Below are positions 46,799-58,236 of a DNA stretch of 64,000 nt, in pieces. The stretch spans positions 68,736,552-68,800,551 of the forward strand of contig OX419756.1 in assembly GCA_948567375.1 (NCBI GenBank). Reading direction: 5' to 3'. The notes beneath the pieces are model-generated. The model made no database searches. It was not told where the DNA came from and worked only from the letters and a program-made list of their open reading frames with translations. The stretch comes from Lunularia cruciata (Eukaryota; Streptophyta; Marchantiopsida; Lunulariales; Lunulariaceae). The first letter of the stretch is position 1, and each line of letters starts with the position of its first letter. Made by a program: the position numbers and the translations under genes.

Positions 46799-47117
46799 CG
46801 CTAGTTGATGACGTCCTTGTTGCCATTAAAGTTTCAAACTCTTGGATGGCAATTTGTGCATTTTGGAGATGAGAAAGAGATACCTATGTGGCATCATGAA
46901 GAGGATACCCTTTCCAAAGGACCTTGTACTCTGTATGTTGTTGATAGTTTTGTTGAATGTGATGGCACATGAGGATATGATCGACTTTGTATTTCTCTTG
47001 ATCATTGATAGAGATGGGAGGAAGAGGAGGTTGGACACAAGAGGAAAAGAAGATAGGTAAGGAACAAAGAGTTTCAACTTGGAAATTTGAAATACATAAA
47101 GGATGTGCATATAACAA
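46799..47117 (-). pseudogene. Integrase C-terminus with chromodomain
   Basis: The frame reads PPISINDQEKYKVDHILMCH, then TEYKVLWKGYPLHDAT, a stop where the domain expects Trp, and then SHLQNAQIAIQEFE and TRTSSTSGGG. The YKVDHIL and YKVLWKGYP motifs and the order are those of the chromodomain that chromoviruses carry after integrase to target chromatin. The stop (TAG in place of TGG) inactivates it. Confidence 0.85.
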
Positions 47118-48330
47118 GGCAAGGCAAGTCGATAAGCAACAAGAGAGATGATTTGGGTGACATCAAAGGGTCTTATCTAAGTAGAGGTGAGTTTACCAAC
47201 TTGGGAATCAATTCAGAGGAGCAGGTTGCAAGTGGAGCGCATGACCTTATCACCAACTTGAAAGGTGAGATCATGATGATAGTGGTATGCATATTGTTTT
47301 TGGTGATTTTGGCAACAAGGAAAGGAGATTTGGCTTGTTGGAAAGATTGGGATATGGTGGTCAAGAAGGTAGAAGTATGAAGGACATGAGAGGGAAGAGG
47401 AGGAAGAGAGGAATCTGGAACAAGTGTATCTTGGCCAAAATTGAGGAAGAAAAGAGAGAATCCAATGCTTGCTTATTTGGAATTATTGTATGCAAACTCC
47501 ACAATTGCAAGACATTCATCTGGAACAAGTGGATCTTGGCCAAAATTGAGGAAGAAAGGAGAGAATCCAATGCTTGCTTATTTGGAATTATTGTATGCAA
47601 ACTCCACAACTGCAAGACATTCATCTCAACTGGTATGGTGGATGTTGACAAAGGCACAAAGTATATCCTCCAAGTTGCAATTTGAGAATGATAGGTTGTG
47701 AACAAATCAATCTTGGTGCCAAGTATCTGGAAGAGTGGTTGCCAAAATTTCCTAATGAATTGAGGATCACGATTGGAGATAAGAACACAAGGCATCCCAT
47801 GATGCTTGAAGATAGTGTCTAAGAAGATCTATGCCAATGTTGGAGTATTCATGGTATCAAAGGTTGGTGCCAAATGGATTTGCTTACTAAGCTTATCCAC
47901 AAACACCACAATCATTGTGTGACCTTGATTCGTCTTGGGCAAGGATGTGATGAGATCCAAGCTCACATGTTCCTATCAAGTAGATGGAATAGGGAGTGGT
48001 TGAAGGAGTCCACTTGGTTTTTGGTTATTGGCCTTGTTGCATTGGCATCTCTCACATGATTGGACAAACTCTTGAACATCTTGTGACATGTTGGGCCACC
48101 ATCATTGGCATTGGAGAGTACCCAAGGTCTTTTCTACAACCATGTGACCAATGATTGGTAAGTCATGGGCTTCTTGGAGGCGGACAAATCAAAGATCACC
48201 CTTGGTTGGAACACAAATTTAGTTCTCATAGAATAGAAGGCGTTCCTTGAAGGAGAAGGTGTTGTACTCCTCGTCGCATGTTGCAAGACAACCTTCTACC
48301 ATTTGAAAGAAAAGATCTTGTTATAAAGTG
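47118..48330 (-). pseudogene. Chromovirus integrase core, decayed
   Basis: A readable part at 47,361-47,795 begins CVLISNRDPQFIRKFWQPLF, matching the second catalytic Asp region of gypsy integrases. DECLAVVEFAYNNS lies downstream. Upstream parts near 47,870-48,080 are in broken frames. An in-frame 105-bp duplication at 47,414-47,623 disrupts the region after the Asp. Confidence 0.8.
47414..47623. repeat. 105-bp tandem duplication, in frame
   Basis: Units at 47,414-47,518 and 47,519-47,623 differ at about three bases. They repeat a 35-residue block (MNVLQLWSLHTIIPNKQALD) in the integrase frame, so the duplication arose late in the life of the copy. Confidence 0.9.
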
Positions 48331-49738
48331 GTCTTAAACTTGATTTGGATTTTTGGAGTCAACTGATACTGTTGTAATTGCCGTCATAATGAGAGGAAGA
48401 GACCTCAAATTAGGTTTTTGTGATAGGGTATCAAGAATAACGTGGAACCAACCAGGTTTGTACTCAAGTTTGATGTCAAAAAATTGTGTTGTTCCTCCCA
48501 TTGATGATGTCAACTCTTCATGTGTTCCAAGTGTAATGTCTACAACAAAGGTTTATGATCAGTTTGCATGATCACTTGTTTCCCCAAGAGATAATGCCTC
48601 CATACCTTGGTTGCAAATACCATTGCTAGTTTTTCTTGATCTCAAGTAGAGTAATTTCTTTTTGCTTATTTAGTTGGTGAGACACAAAAGCAATGGGATG
48701 TAACCTATTTGGGAATACCTATTTCAACACAACTCCAACTGCAAAGTTAGAAGCATCAAAATCAACCACACAAGGTAGTTGCGGATCACATGGTTGAAGA
48801 ATGGGTCTTGAAGACACCATATGTTTCAACTTCTAGAATGTTTTTTTGTGCTTGTTGGTCCACTGAAAGCTTGATTTTTTCTCCAAGAGATCAGTTAATG
48901 GTGCGGGCACATGAGCATAGTAGTGGATAAACCATTGCAAAAAACTAGCCAATCTATTAATTGCCCCTACTTTTGTAGTATCCTTTGGAGTAGGCCAGTC
49001 AATGATGGCTTTGGTTTTCTCCTTATCCATCTTGATCCCCTCTTAAGATATCTTGTGATCCAAGAAGGTAACTTTCTTTTGCCAAAAGGCACAATTTGAC
49101 TTCTTGTGGTAAAACTTTCATTGTCATAGTTGTCTTAGGACTTCTTGCATGTGATTTGCATGTTTTGCTTTTATCTTACTATAGATTAAAATGTCATCCA
49201 AGAACACCACTATGTTCAAATCCAATAGTCCATCCAACACTTGATGCATCTGATCCATGAAGATTGCTAGAGCATTAATGAGCCCAAAAGGTAGAACTTT
49301 CTATTCAAAATGTCCATATCTTGTGCAAAAGGTAGTCTTTTGCACATCCTCCCTATCAATAGGGATTTGCCAATAGCCTCTATGAAGATCCAACTTGGAG
49401 AAGTACTGTGCTCTACTCAATTGATCAAGCAAGTCATCAATTTGAAGAAAGAGATATGTATTCTTCCTTGTTTGTTTTTTGAGCCCACGGTAACCAATAC
49501 ATAAACAAAGTCCTCCATCCTTCTTTGGAACAAATAGTACTAGTGCTCCCGAATGAGATGTACCATGTTGTATGAAATCATTCTCCAACAGCTTTGTAAG
49601 TATTGTTTGCAACTCCTTCAACTCCTTTGGTGAGAACCAATAGATTGGTCTACTCACTAGAGTACTCCCTAACAATAACTCAATCTTAAAGTGCATACCA
49701 TGATTGCTTTGGCAGATCATCCAAAAAAACGTCCACAA
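48331..49738 (-). pseudogene. Chromovirus reverse transcriptase and RNase H
   Basis: The RT frame reads RPIYWFSPKELKELQ, then SGALVLFVPKKDGG, YFSKLDLHRGYWQIPI and, in the next frame, VVFLDDILIYSK (FLDD catalytic motif at about 49,190-49,206). MDKEKTKAIIDWPTPKDTTK and the RNase H opening VVDFDASNFAVGVVL follow. Order and motifs are those of Ty3/gypsy pol. Stops occur throughout. Confidence 0.9.
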
Positions 49739-49833
49739 ACACCTAAACTATTTGATCAACCATTGCTTGATGAGGCTCTTAACCCTCCTCATATTCTCCT
49801 TGTGCAATCAGCTTGATCCACACCACAAAAATA

Positions 49834-50080
49834 GACTTATCTTCCTCCAAAGCTTGCTCTATAACTACTTCCTTGACAAACTTCTTATCTAGTGACTTAT
49901 CTTTCTTCAAAGCTTGCTCTATGGCTGCTTTGTTGACAAACTTCCCATCTTGGGACTTGTCTTCCTTCAAAGTTTGCTCTATGGTTGCTTTCTTGACAAA
50001 CTTCCCATCTTGGGACTTATCTTCTTTTGAGACTTGCTCTATGGCTACTTTCTTGACAAACTTCCCATCTTGGGATTGAC
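49834..50080 (-). repeat. 60-bp in-frame minisatellite in pol, about four units
   Basis: Units of exactly 60 bp (49,861-49,920, 49,921-49,980, 49,981-50,040, and partial units at both ends) encode a 20-residue repeat of the type KSQDGKFVKKxxIEQxLKED. It lies in a 110-codon open frame on the - strand between protease and RT. The array is highly charged. The units differ by several substitutions, yet the frame is open across all of them, unlike most of the element. Confidence 0.9.
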
Positions 50081-50114
50081 TATTCTTAGGTGTCTTACTC
50101 AAAGGTGCCAAACA

Positions 50115-50470
50115 TCAAAAATTCTTATCTTGGTATTCTACTTGAATTTTTTGTTGGGTCCAATCAAATTGAACCTTATGACATTCAAGCCAAGGTAGAC
50201 CTAGAATGACATCATAATGTAGAGGTGCCACTATAAACCTCATACACTCCAAATACTCTTTCCCAATCTTGAAGTTAACAAGATGTAAGGTATGGAATGC
50301 ATAACTCTTTCTGTTTTCCACCATCATCAATCTACTTCCAAATATTGGCTTGATAAGAATACTTAATTCCTTTCTTAATTGCATGGACAAGCAATTTTTT
50401 TAGCTTCCAAAATTAACCAAAATCCTCCAACCACGATCAAATATCATACCTTGCAAGTGAAGCAAACTTG
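50115..50470 (-). pseudogene. Chromovirus protease, degraded
   Basis: The frame reads LVNFGS where an active LIDSGS-type site is expected, then LHYDVILGLPWLECHKVQFD, the typical protease C-terminus of chromoviruses. The catalytic Asp is lost (Asn). Confidence 0.8.
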
Positions 50471-50535
50471 CATAGGTCAAGCCTTCAATCTCATTGGAAC
50501 TAATCAAGCTCCCAATAGGTGGCTCAAATCTCTTA

Positions 50536-51265
50536 TTATGATTCCTTATTTCCTTGATCATTTTTCTCCACAAACTCCACCTGGGCAACTTTTTGAGTTT
50601 GCACATTCTTGAGCAAACATTCAACAATGTGATGTCCAATTTGGTGACAATAGAAAAAACCACTATTCTTTTGTAGTTTTTCTATATCAAGTGGTCTCTG
50701 TTGAATGGCATCAATCTCCATTTGTTTTGGCCCTCCACCTTAGTCTTGTGTCTTGGTAGGTTCTATGGAGGTCTAGGTCAAGACCAAGTTGTTGCAACCA
50801 AGGAATCAAGTGTTTGGCCAATTGCATTGCTTCCTCCAAGTGTTGTGGCTCTTGCATAGTTACCTCTAATTTGGTTTGTGACTTCAAGCTCCTCACAAAT
50901 TGATCCAAAGCTTCACCTTCCAGTATATCTACAATTTGCATGATGATATTCTAGAGTTGCATGATGTAGCTTCTTACATAGCCAATCTGCTTAAACTTTG
51001 CCAACCTATCTTGTGTAGCTCATATGGCATTTATAGCTTAGAATTGACCAATTATTGCACTCTTGAATTTTGCTCATGTTAGGATTGGTATAACAATTTT
51101 CCATTTAGCTCGCTCCACTTGGAATTGCCACCATAGCTTTGCTACTCCATGCAATTGGCTAGAAGCCAATCTATTACCATTCATCTTAAAGATTGGTAGC
51201 TTCAAAATAATGTTCACAATCAAACACAAAATTTTCCATTGCACTTGAGAGATTCTTGCCTTCAA
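50536..51265 (-). pseudogene. Chromovirus gag, degraded
   Basis: Fragments read VNIILKLPIFKMNG and ASSQLHGVAKLWWQFQVERA (capsid), then ILEGEALDQFVRSLKSQTKL, and a zinc knuckle remnant FYCHQIGHHIVEC in which the first Cys is replaced by Phe. The order fits a chromovirus gag in which frameshifts separate all parts. Confidence 0.8.
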
Positions 51266-51638
51266 AAACCTTAGGTTTTGGAAATCAGATTCGGTCTTCT
51301 CCTTCTCAAACTGGTACTCTCTCTATGTGCTCTTGTCGTTGATGATCTTGTTCAGCAATGATAACCTTGAGCATTGCCGCCATGGTTACCACTCTATCAT
51401 ACCACCTCCAACCTATCTAATTTATTAACACATAAATGCAACACGTCCATCATTCTTCATAAGTTACAATCAAAAGTACCAAGGGTTCCTTGGAAAAGGT
51501 GATTGTATTCAAAAAATCTTGCCCAAAGCATGAGATGATGAACTATGTGAAATGATGTTTGGGTAGTACTTGGACACAAAAATCCCAATGGTTTTGCAAA
51601 ATTGGATTTGGTGGTCCATAAATTCCATCCATCCCATT

Positions 51639-51653
51639 CCTACTCTAATACCA
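51639..51653 (-). other. Chromovirus primer-binding site, tRNA-iMet type
   Basis: One base inside the 5' LTR the - strand reads TGGTATTAGAGTAGG. It resembles the iMet complement TGGTATCAGAGCCAGG with two C-to-T changes and one deletion; such transitions are expected after cytosine methylation. Confidence 0.85.
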
Positions 51654-51654
51654 A

Positions 51655-52064
51655 TGTAAAAGACCAAGACCAAGAAGAGAAAATAGGAGAATGGGAGATC
51701 ACATTGGGACACTTGAGTATGGGAAAAGTCCAAGTGAGCTTTGGCCTAACATGAGCTTTGGCTTTGGTATTTATAAGGAGCATACAAGGTTCTTGGGAAG
51801 CTTCCTTGAGCCGCTTTCTTGGAGCGTAAGTCAAGTTAATCGAGAAGCTTCTCAAGAAGCTTCCTTCTAGAAGCTAACTACTTGGTGTGCAAGCTAAGCT
51901 AGTTGGAAGCTTCTAGAAGCTACCTACTTAGGATGCAAGCTAAGCTAACCAAAGAGCTTCTCAAGAAGCTTTCTAGATATGTTTGGAATATTCTAGGCTA
52001 ATTTGGCCTATTTATTACTTTGTTAGCCCTAACTAACTTCATTGCTAAACTCCATATTGTTACA
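51655..52064 (-). repeat. 5' LTR of the chromovirus (copy C)
   Basis: The 410-bp LTR shares TGTAACAATATGG and TTTTACA ends with copy B. A TATAAATA box lies at 51,775-51,768. Confidence 0.92.
51797..51993 (-). promoter_or_regulatory. Heat-shock-element array in LTR copy C
   Basis: Dyads lie at 51,797, 51,844, 51,856, 51,865 (TTCTAGAA), 51,906 and 51,986. The site at 51,906-51,918 is GAAGCTTCTAGAA, the perfect three-unit consensus, conserved at the same place as in copy B. The array is upstream of TATAAATA in the 5' LTR, so it would drive the full element. Confidence 0.7.
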
Positions 52065-55000
52065 CCTTTCTTGCTTACTACAAGTCTACCCTAAACCTCT
52101 CTACCTTCTACTTCACCATCAATGTAAGGTACCTATGCACTACCTTTGGCCGTCATATAAGGACAAGTAGCATTGCTATCATTTGGAAAAGTGGATTCCA
52201 TGTAGGGTAAATGCACTATCTTGCCAAGTACCTCCTCACCATATGAACACACACAAGAAACCAATCCTGCACCAAAGGGTATGGGACAGATCTCCTTCTC
52301 CTAATCCCATGGAGCAATGCAAAGGCCTCTTAATCATATAAAGTATAAGACGGAAAGGCTGACCATTAACAATACCTATATGTGTCACACCATCCCATGT
52401 CCTTACTAACTTTATGCATGACCAAATCTGCAAAAAACATACAATATTACTATTTGCCCAAATTTCAAACAAAATATATTCACAAGCTCAAGCCACATTC
52501 ATAAAAGAAATGGTTTTTGCTTGGATATTTGGGAATGTTGGGAACTATGACAGATTTTTGCCAAGAATTGAAGGTTTTGCTAATGTTTTATGGAGATTTT
52601 GGGCGTTGATCTAATTGAGAAGTAGTGAACAAGGTTTCACCATGGTTTTTTGAGGTTTTGCATAGGTATTGACACCACTCTAGGGTTTTGCAAGGTTCAT
52701 GTTGTCTTGCTTTGCTTTTCTATCTCTGGGAATACACAAGGTGCCTAGCTATGGAGCCTATAGATTAGAGGTTGGAGGTAAACCTATCCCTTCTAGTTTG
52801 AGCGTGCATAGATCCCAACAAATAGAACCTTTATTCTAGGTTTTGGTATTCTTGCTATTGGGTAGAGTAGTAACGGGCAACCTAACCTATCATCATAACA
52901 TGCACTCTTGGTCTATTAGTCATTATTTCTAACATAACCAAGGAGAAATACACAGTACTCCTAGAAGGAAAGAACCTAAGCGCATTGCTTGGACACCAAT
53001 CCAAACCAATTGGATGTACAAACAGGCATGCAAGCATGGAGAGGTTCCAATCACAAGAATCCAATAGCAACTCTCCGTGCTTTTTGTTAAAATTGACCTT
53101 TAAAGCCCTCTTGCTTTGTCATTAAGCCAATCTCAACCTGTACTCCAAGCTTCCTCCAATATGTACTTCAACCTTCACCCAATTTGTACTCCAAGTGGAG
53201 TGATCTTATGTCTTATTGACAAGGAAAATTCTATGTAACTCAAATGAACATAACTTTCTCTATATAACTTGTATTATAGTGTTCTAGGATTCAATGGAAA
53301 GCACGTGAGATAAGCTTATCAATGATATAAAATAAGCTACAATTTGATCACTATTTCTCCCTTGAAAAGCTCTTAAACTTGGCCAGTTTTTTGTAATTTT
53401 TACCCTAATTTTGAAATCCCTAATTTAGGGTTTGTTCCTAGTTCTGGGTAATTTTCCCTAAATTTCTAGATTAGAGGTACACTTAATCCTCAAAAACACT
53501 TCATCAAGCTAAAATCCTCAATCATAGACATAAAAATAGGAGAACAAACACTTAATCATAATAAGAGATAGAAATGCTCTTCCGAGCTTATGATGTATTT
53601 GCAATACAGTTTGTTGCATCAACTCTCACTCTACATGGACCTAAAGTCAACCAAATATTGCATAGTATCTTTTTGTGCCCTTTTCTAAACCTTTATAAAT
53701 TTTAGTACCCTAATCCAACCACAAACCCTAGATATGGATCAATTCTTGAGCTCTACAGACCCAAGTAGGCTTGATCCAAGACCATGAATTGTCTATTTGA
53801 GGAATTTGCATGAAACCTCTGCTCAGAAGTGCAAACTCTAGCCACAAAAAATATTGGAAATTTTCACAAGGTGATTGGGACCAGAATTGTAGGAGTGACC
53901 AAATCTTCAAACCTGATCAAAATGTAATCTCCAACTCCTCACTTTCCAAAGCTCCAACTTCAATTTGCCAGATCTGAGTTGAGATTGATCAAAATCTAAA
54001 ATTTCTTGAGCTCCTCATTACAAGCACTATCAAATCACCAACCCAAGTGACAAATCATGGAGATGTCTCATGAAGCTCTTTGAATAATGTATTTTGTGCT
54101 CCTAGGTATGAATTTTACCCCTTTACTCAATTGATCATATCTCCCAAAGAATTTACTCAAATGACTTGATTCTAGTCTCCAAATTATAGCCTGTCAATTC
54201 CTCTCTCCAAAGTGGTCCTCTCTCCTCAAATTCTTGCCCCAAAATTCCCTAATGGTCAAAAAACTCCCAGACTTTCTCTTGGAATCCAATCCCTTGCAAT
54301 TTTGTCATGTAACCTCTTCACTTTTTGACAAGTGGACCCCACAACTCCATATTGAAGCTCATGAGCAAAATTAAGTCATTCTCCAACTACAAGAGCACAT
54401 AGATTATCAAGTCCTGTACTTGCTTGTAAGTAAGCACCAGAAGGACAATAGGATCTGGGTTTTCTATCATTGACTTTGTGAATATTGCCCCAAAATATGC
54501 CACCCTCTAATCTTGTAGGCCATCACGTTGTAGAATCTAAAGCCTGATGAGAAAAGGATTCAATAATGGCAAATTGGGAGCATGGGACATCTCCTAATCA
54601 ATTTCTCTCTTTGACACCCGGCCTCCACGCTCTGCTACAACTCTCACTCTCAACGTCCTCCTCCTGCTCAAGACTCCTCCAACTAAAACACACCTTCCAC
54701 CCAACTCTCCACCATCTATATACATAAGAACCTTCAAAGAAGACAAGGCCATAATCCATGTGGCCAATCATATACATGTACATAGATTGCTCACATGGCA
54801 ATAGCTCAACCGTGGGATCCATCATACAACCTACTCCATCTTTACGGAGATAAACCACATCAGTTTACTTTTTCAAGGGCTACACAAACCACAACATTCC
54901 AATGCTTTGCAATGGACTACTTTTGGGATGGTTTTACCAAGTTGTGCAGGTATTTTGGTTTTGCTAGGTTTTGGCAACTTGGATTTAGGGTTTCATACAT

Positions 55001-56036
55001 GGGAGGTTTAGGTGTTGTCAAGATTTTGTGCAAATTTAGAATGAAAATTGGATAATTTGATTGCAATTTTGCAATTTTGCAATTTACTCTTCAACTAAAT
55101 GAAATTGATGAATACTTACATGAGGACAAGGATAATGGAGTCCAATGGTAACTTTCAATCTTAATCAATCCAAGTTTGACTCTTGAATTGTCTGCACTAA
55201 TTGTCAAATCTAATTCTAATCCAACCAAGCCCACTTGATGAATGTCATATTATCTATAATGGGAACTTGGATTCTCTATCAGCCATCTGCCCTTTTATAA
55301 ATCTTCCATGTTGTCTTACACCCTCTTAGACTCAAAGATGTCTACCATTTGTTCTTTTTGGGACTTCCTCTCTTTCCCTTGCTCTGTCACTTTGCACAAA
55401 GTCAGCTCTTCCCCTCTTCTCCCTCTCTTCTCTTGGCCTGCACCCCTCCTCTCCTCTCTTGCAAAAATCTATGGGCACCTCTTCTCTTGCAAAATTTTGT
55501 ATGTGCATGTCTTCTCTTCTTTGGCAAAAGAAAATCTGCATGCTAACCTGTCCTCTCCTCTCTCTTGCAAAGCTTCTATTTGCACTTATCTCCTCTTTTG
55601 TTGTGGAAGAAACTTTTATCCTCCCACCTCTTGCAATTTTTGAGTTTGGGCCTATCACCCACTTCCCATCTTTGCAGTTTTATAGGACTTAAATTCTCCC
55701 TTCTCCTTCTCGCCTTGATTTTGGCTTTCATGGGACTTCAAGCAAAGGTATGTCAAGAAAAAAATTTCCTTTCAAGAGATTAATCAAGCTACACTCATTT
55801 TTGTCTCACATAGAATTTAAGCTCTATGCTTCTTCTTCCCAATTATATTATCTCTACTTCTCCTCTTCCCAATTTTCTTTGCATCTTCTCTTCACAAAGA
55901 GAAATTCCTCTCTACTCAAAATATTTCTAAGAATTTCATTTCAGTTCAAAGAATGCGTTATCTTTTAGATTTCTCATTTTTAGATACTCCATTTTGCAAA
56001 TCAATAATCACATTACAAAGGTATCTTTTATAGATT

Positions 56037-56040
<4 letters not shown>
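52065..56040. other. Anonymous sequence, no recognised gene
   Basis: No gene is recognised. GGTTTTGC-rich patches near 52,540-52,720 and 54,900-55,040 look like degraded relatives. A pyrimidine-rich stretch at 55,340-55,660 with recurring ctcttgcaaa words looks like an LTR R/U5. I could not find paired ends. The frames at 55,308-55,783 are low-complexity products. Confidence 0.45.
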
Positions 56041-56110
<70 letters not shown>

Positions 56111-56130
56111 CTCTCTCTCTCTCTCTCTCT
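56041..56130. repeat. Compound microsatellite (AT)33(CT)12
   Basis: A pure AT run at 56,041-56,106 is followed directly by a pure CT run at 56,107-56,130. Confidence 0.95.
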
Positions 56131-57745
56131 TTTGTAGATTTCACTTAAATCTACTCTATTTCCAACTATCAAATGAGAGCTAACAGTAGGTCACTAAAGA
56201 GTCATTTTGACTACAAGTCTTCACCCTTCATGCAAGGAAACCCTTCTCATTTGGAAAACAACAGTTCTACCTAGCTGCACCAAACACCTTCTCATTCACA
56301 TGGCAACATCACAATGATATCCATAATTCTCATACTCATTCAATGAACCACTTTTCCACTTAGCACCAAACACCTTCTCATTCATAATGATCTATCATCA
56401 TCACTCGTATGATCCATAATCCCCAATAATTTATAATTCTCACACATACTTTTACATCATTTGAAAAATCAATCTTACAATCTTTGAATGTCATTCTAAG
56501 TTCAAAAATCTTTGACAACTTAGTGTCAACATACTTATATTATAGTCAATGTGAATATTTTGTTCCATGAGGATATTGTTAAAAAATACCTAAGAATGAA
56601 GCATAATATGTCACTTGTCACCAAACTTCACTTCATCTATTGTTTCTTGTTTAACCTCTTGGGTATGAACCACTACAAAAAGAGGGTAGTGTCACCTTTT
56701 ATCGCACACTACAGCAAAAAGAAAATTACAAAATCCCTTTTATTCAAAGATCTAGCAAGGATTGCTCTTAAAGTTGATGGATCATTCAACTTTGAGTGCC
56801 ATTTTAAAGATACAATACCTACAAATGTGTTCTACCTTTCCTAGAAGGCACAACTTGTAAGACTAAACTTCATGCTTCTCCTTGCCTAAGCCATTTGATA
56901 TCGTGGTAGTGCTTGTGTAGTACCACAATGTCACATAATGAGCTTCCCAATCCACTCATTGCACAAGTTCACTCATTTGCATCATTCAATGCACACCTTG
57001 ATCAAGGGCAAGAACTTACTTTGCACTAAGCATTGAAGACTTATTGTAAAATTCCTTACGTCTACTCTTGCCTAGACATTGAACAACATACAAAACGAAG
57101 GACACAAAACTTGCAAAGAATTAGGAACACTCTTTACTAGCGATCAAAGTTTACATTACACAAAAGAATAAACACACATACTATTGGCACTCAACCTTAT
57201 ATACTAACCTGGCTCCAAATCAAAGGGATCAAGGTCCCTAGTAAATCCTAAAAAATCCTATCTAAACTATCCATCATTGGTTTTTACTATCCTAAGCCTA
57301 TCTTACCTTAATCATTTACATGATGATTAGGCTCCTAATATGTATCAAGGGAGATGTCAAAGCTTCCTTGCTTATTTTATATTTAGTGTAAAACCCCAAA
57401 TGCTTATACAAACCCAAGGGCAATTATGTACAATTCCTTCATAATTATGTATAATTCCAAGTGCAATACAACTCTAAGGATACTTGTACTCAACTATTTA
57501 CAACTCAAAAGTGCCACATAGCTCCAAGTGCAACCCTACTCTCACTCACACACACACAAACACACACACACAAGTGCTTGGAGTGCTTGACTATTGTACA
57601 ACTCTAAGTTTTACAAAATATTGCCTTCCTTACCAAGGGAGTGCCTTGGACTAGAAAGGACTAGGGGAAAAGGAATTTTTTCACCTCTTAGATATCTAAT
57701 TAGTTGGTTTGTTTGTGCTTTATTCTTAGCTATCTCCAACAAGAA
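56131..57745. other. Anonymous sequence, no recognised gene
   Basis: No gene is recognised. A CA-rich run lies at 57,541-57,572. A 97-codon frame at 56,551-56,844 is unassigned. Confidence 0.45.
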
Positions 57746-58236
57746 TGTAAAAGACCAAGACCAAGGAGAGAAATAGGAGAATGGAAGACCAAAGTGAAAG
57801 ATCACATTGGGACTCTTGAATGAGAGAAACTCCAAATACCCAACATGAAAGTATGTTTTGGTATTTATAATGAAATATACAATGCTCTTGAGAAGCTTCT
57901 CAAGAAGCTTCCTAAAAGCTACTTGCTTGGAGTGCAAGCCAAGTTAACCATGAAGCTTCTGAATGAGCTTCCTTCTAGAAACTGCCTACTTGGCATGCAA
58001 GCTAAACTAACCAAGAAAGCTTCTTTGTAAACTAACCAAGAAAGCTTCTTTGTAAACTAACCAAGAAACTTCCCAAGAAGCTTTCTTTTAGAAGCCATCT
58101 ACTTGGCATGCACATTACTCAACACTTGGAAGGTGCCAAGTAGCTTCCTAGATACTTCTAGAATATTCTTAGCTAATTTGGTCTATTTGCTACTTGTTAG
58201 TCTTGACTAACTCATTGGTAAGCTCCATATTGTGCA
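57746..58236 (-). mobile_element. Chromovirus-family solo LTR (copy D), TSD AAGAA
   Basis: The 491-bp copy runs from TGTAAAAGACC to a degraded TTGTGCA end on the + strand. Perfect AAGAA repeats flank it at 57,741-57,745 and 58,237-58,241. No internal region follows. A 25-bp tandem duplication at 58,005-58,054 accounts for part of its extra length. A TATAAATA box is kept at 57,869-57,862. Confidence 0.92.
57892..58168 (-). promoter_or_regulatory. Heat-shock-element array in solo LTR copy D
   Basis: Dyads occur at 57,892, 57,904, 57,952, 57,973 (TTCTAGAA) and 58,065. The site at 58,156-58,168, TTCTAGAATATTC, is a perfect three-unit nTTCnnGAAnnTTCn element. With the intact TATA box the solo LTR would fire toward lower coordinates. 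Confidence 0.65.

Larger units (their letters stand above)
46390..52064 (-). mobile_element. Ty3/gypsy chromovirus, decayed, 5,675 bp
   Basis: LTRs of 398 bp (46,390-46,787) and 410 bp (51,655-52,064) enclose gag, protease, RT, RNase H, integrase and a chromodomain on the - strand. Flanks CCTCT and CCTTT form a target duplication with one transition. The primer site is of iMet type and a clear polypurine tract precedes the 3' LTR. The coding region is full of stops, and the LTRs are visibly diverged, so the element is old. Two further LTRs of this family are solo copies at 14.3/21.4 and 57.7 kb. Confidence 0.93.

Noticed and set aside
55308-55783. Cluster of five overlapping frames
   Set aside because: Pyrimidine-rich low complexity; no family signature and competing frames.
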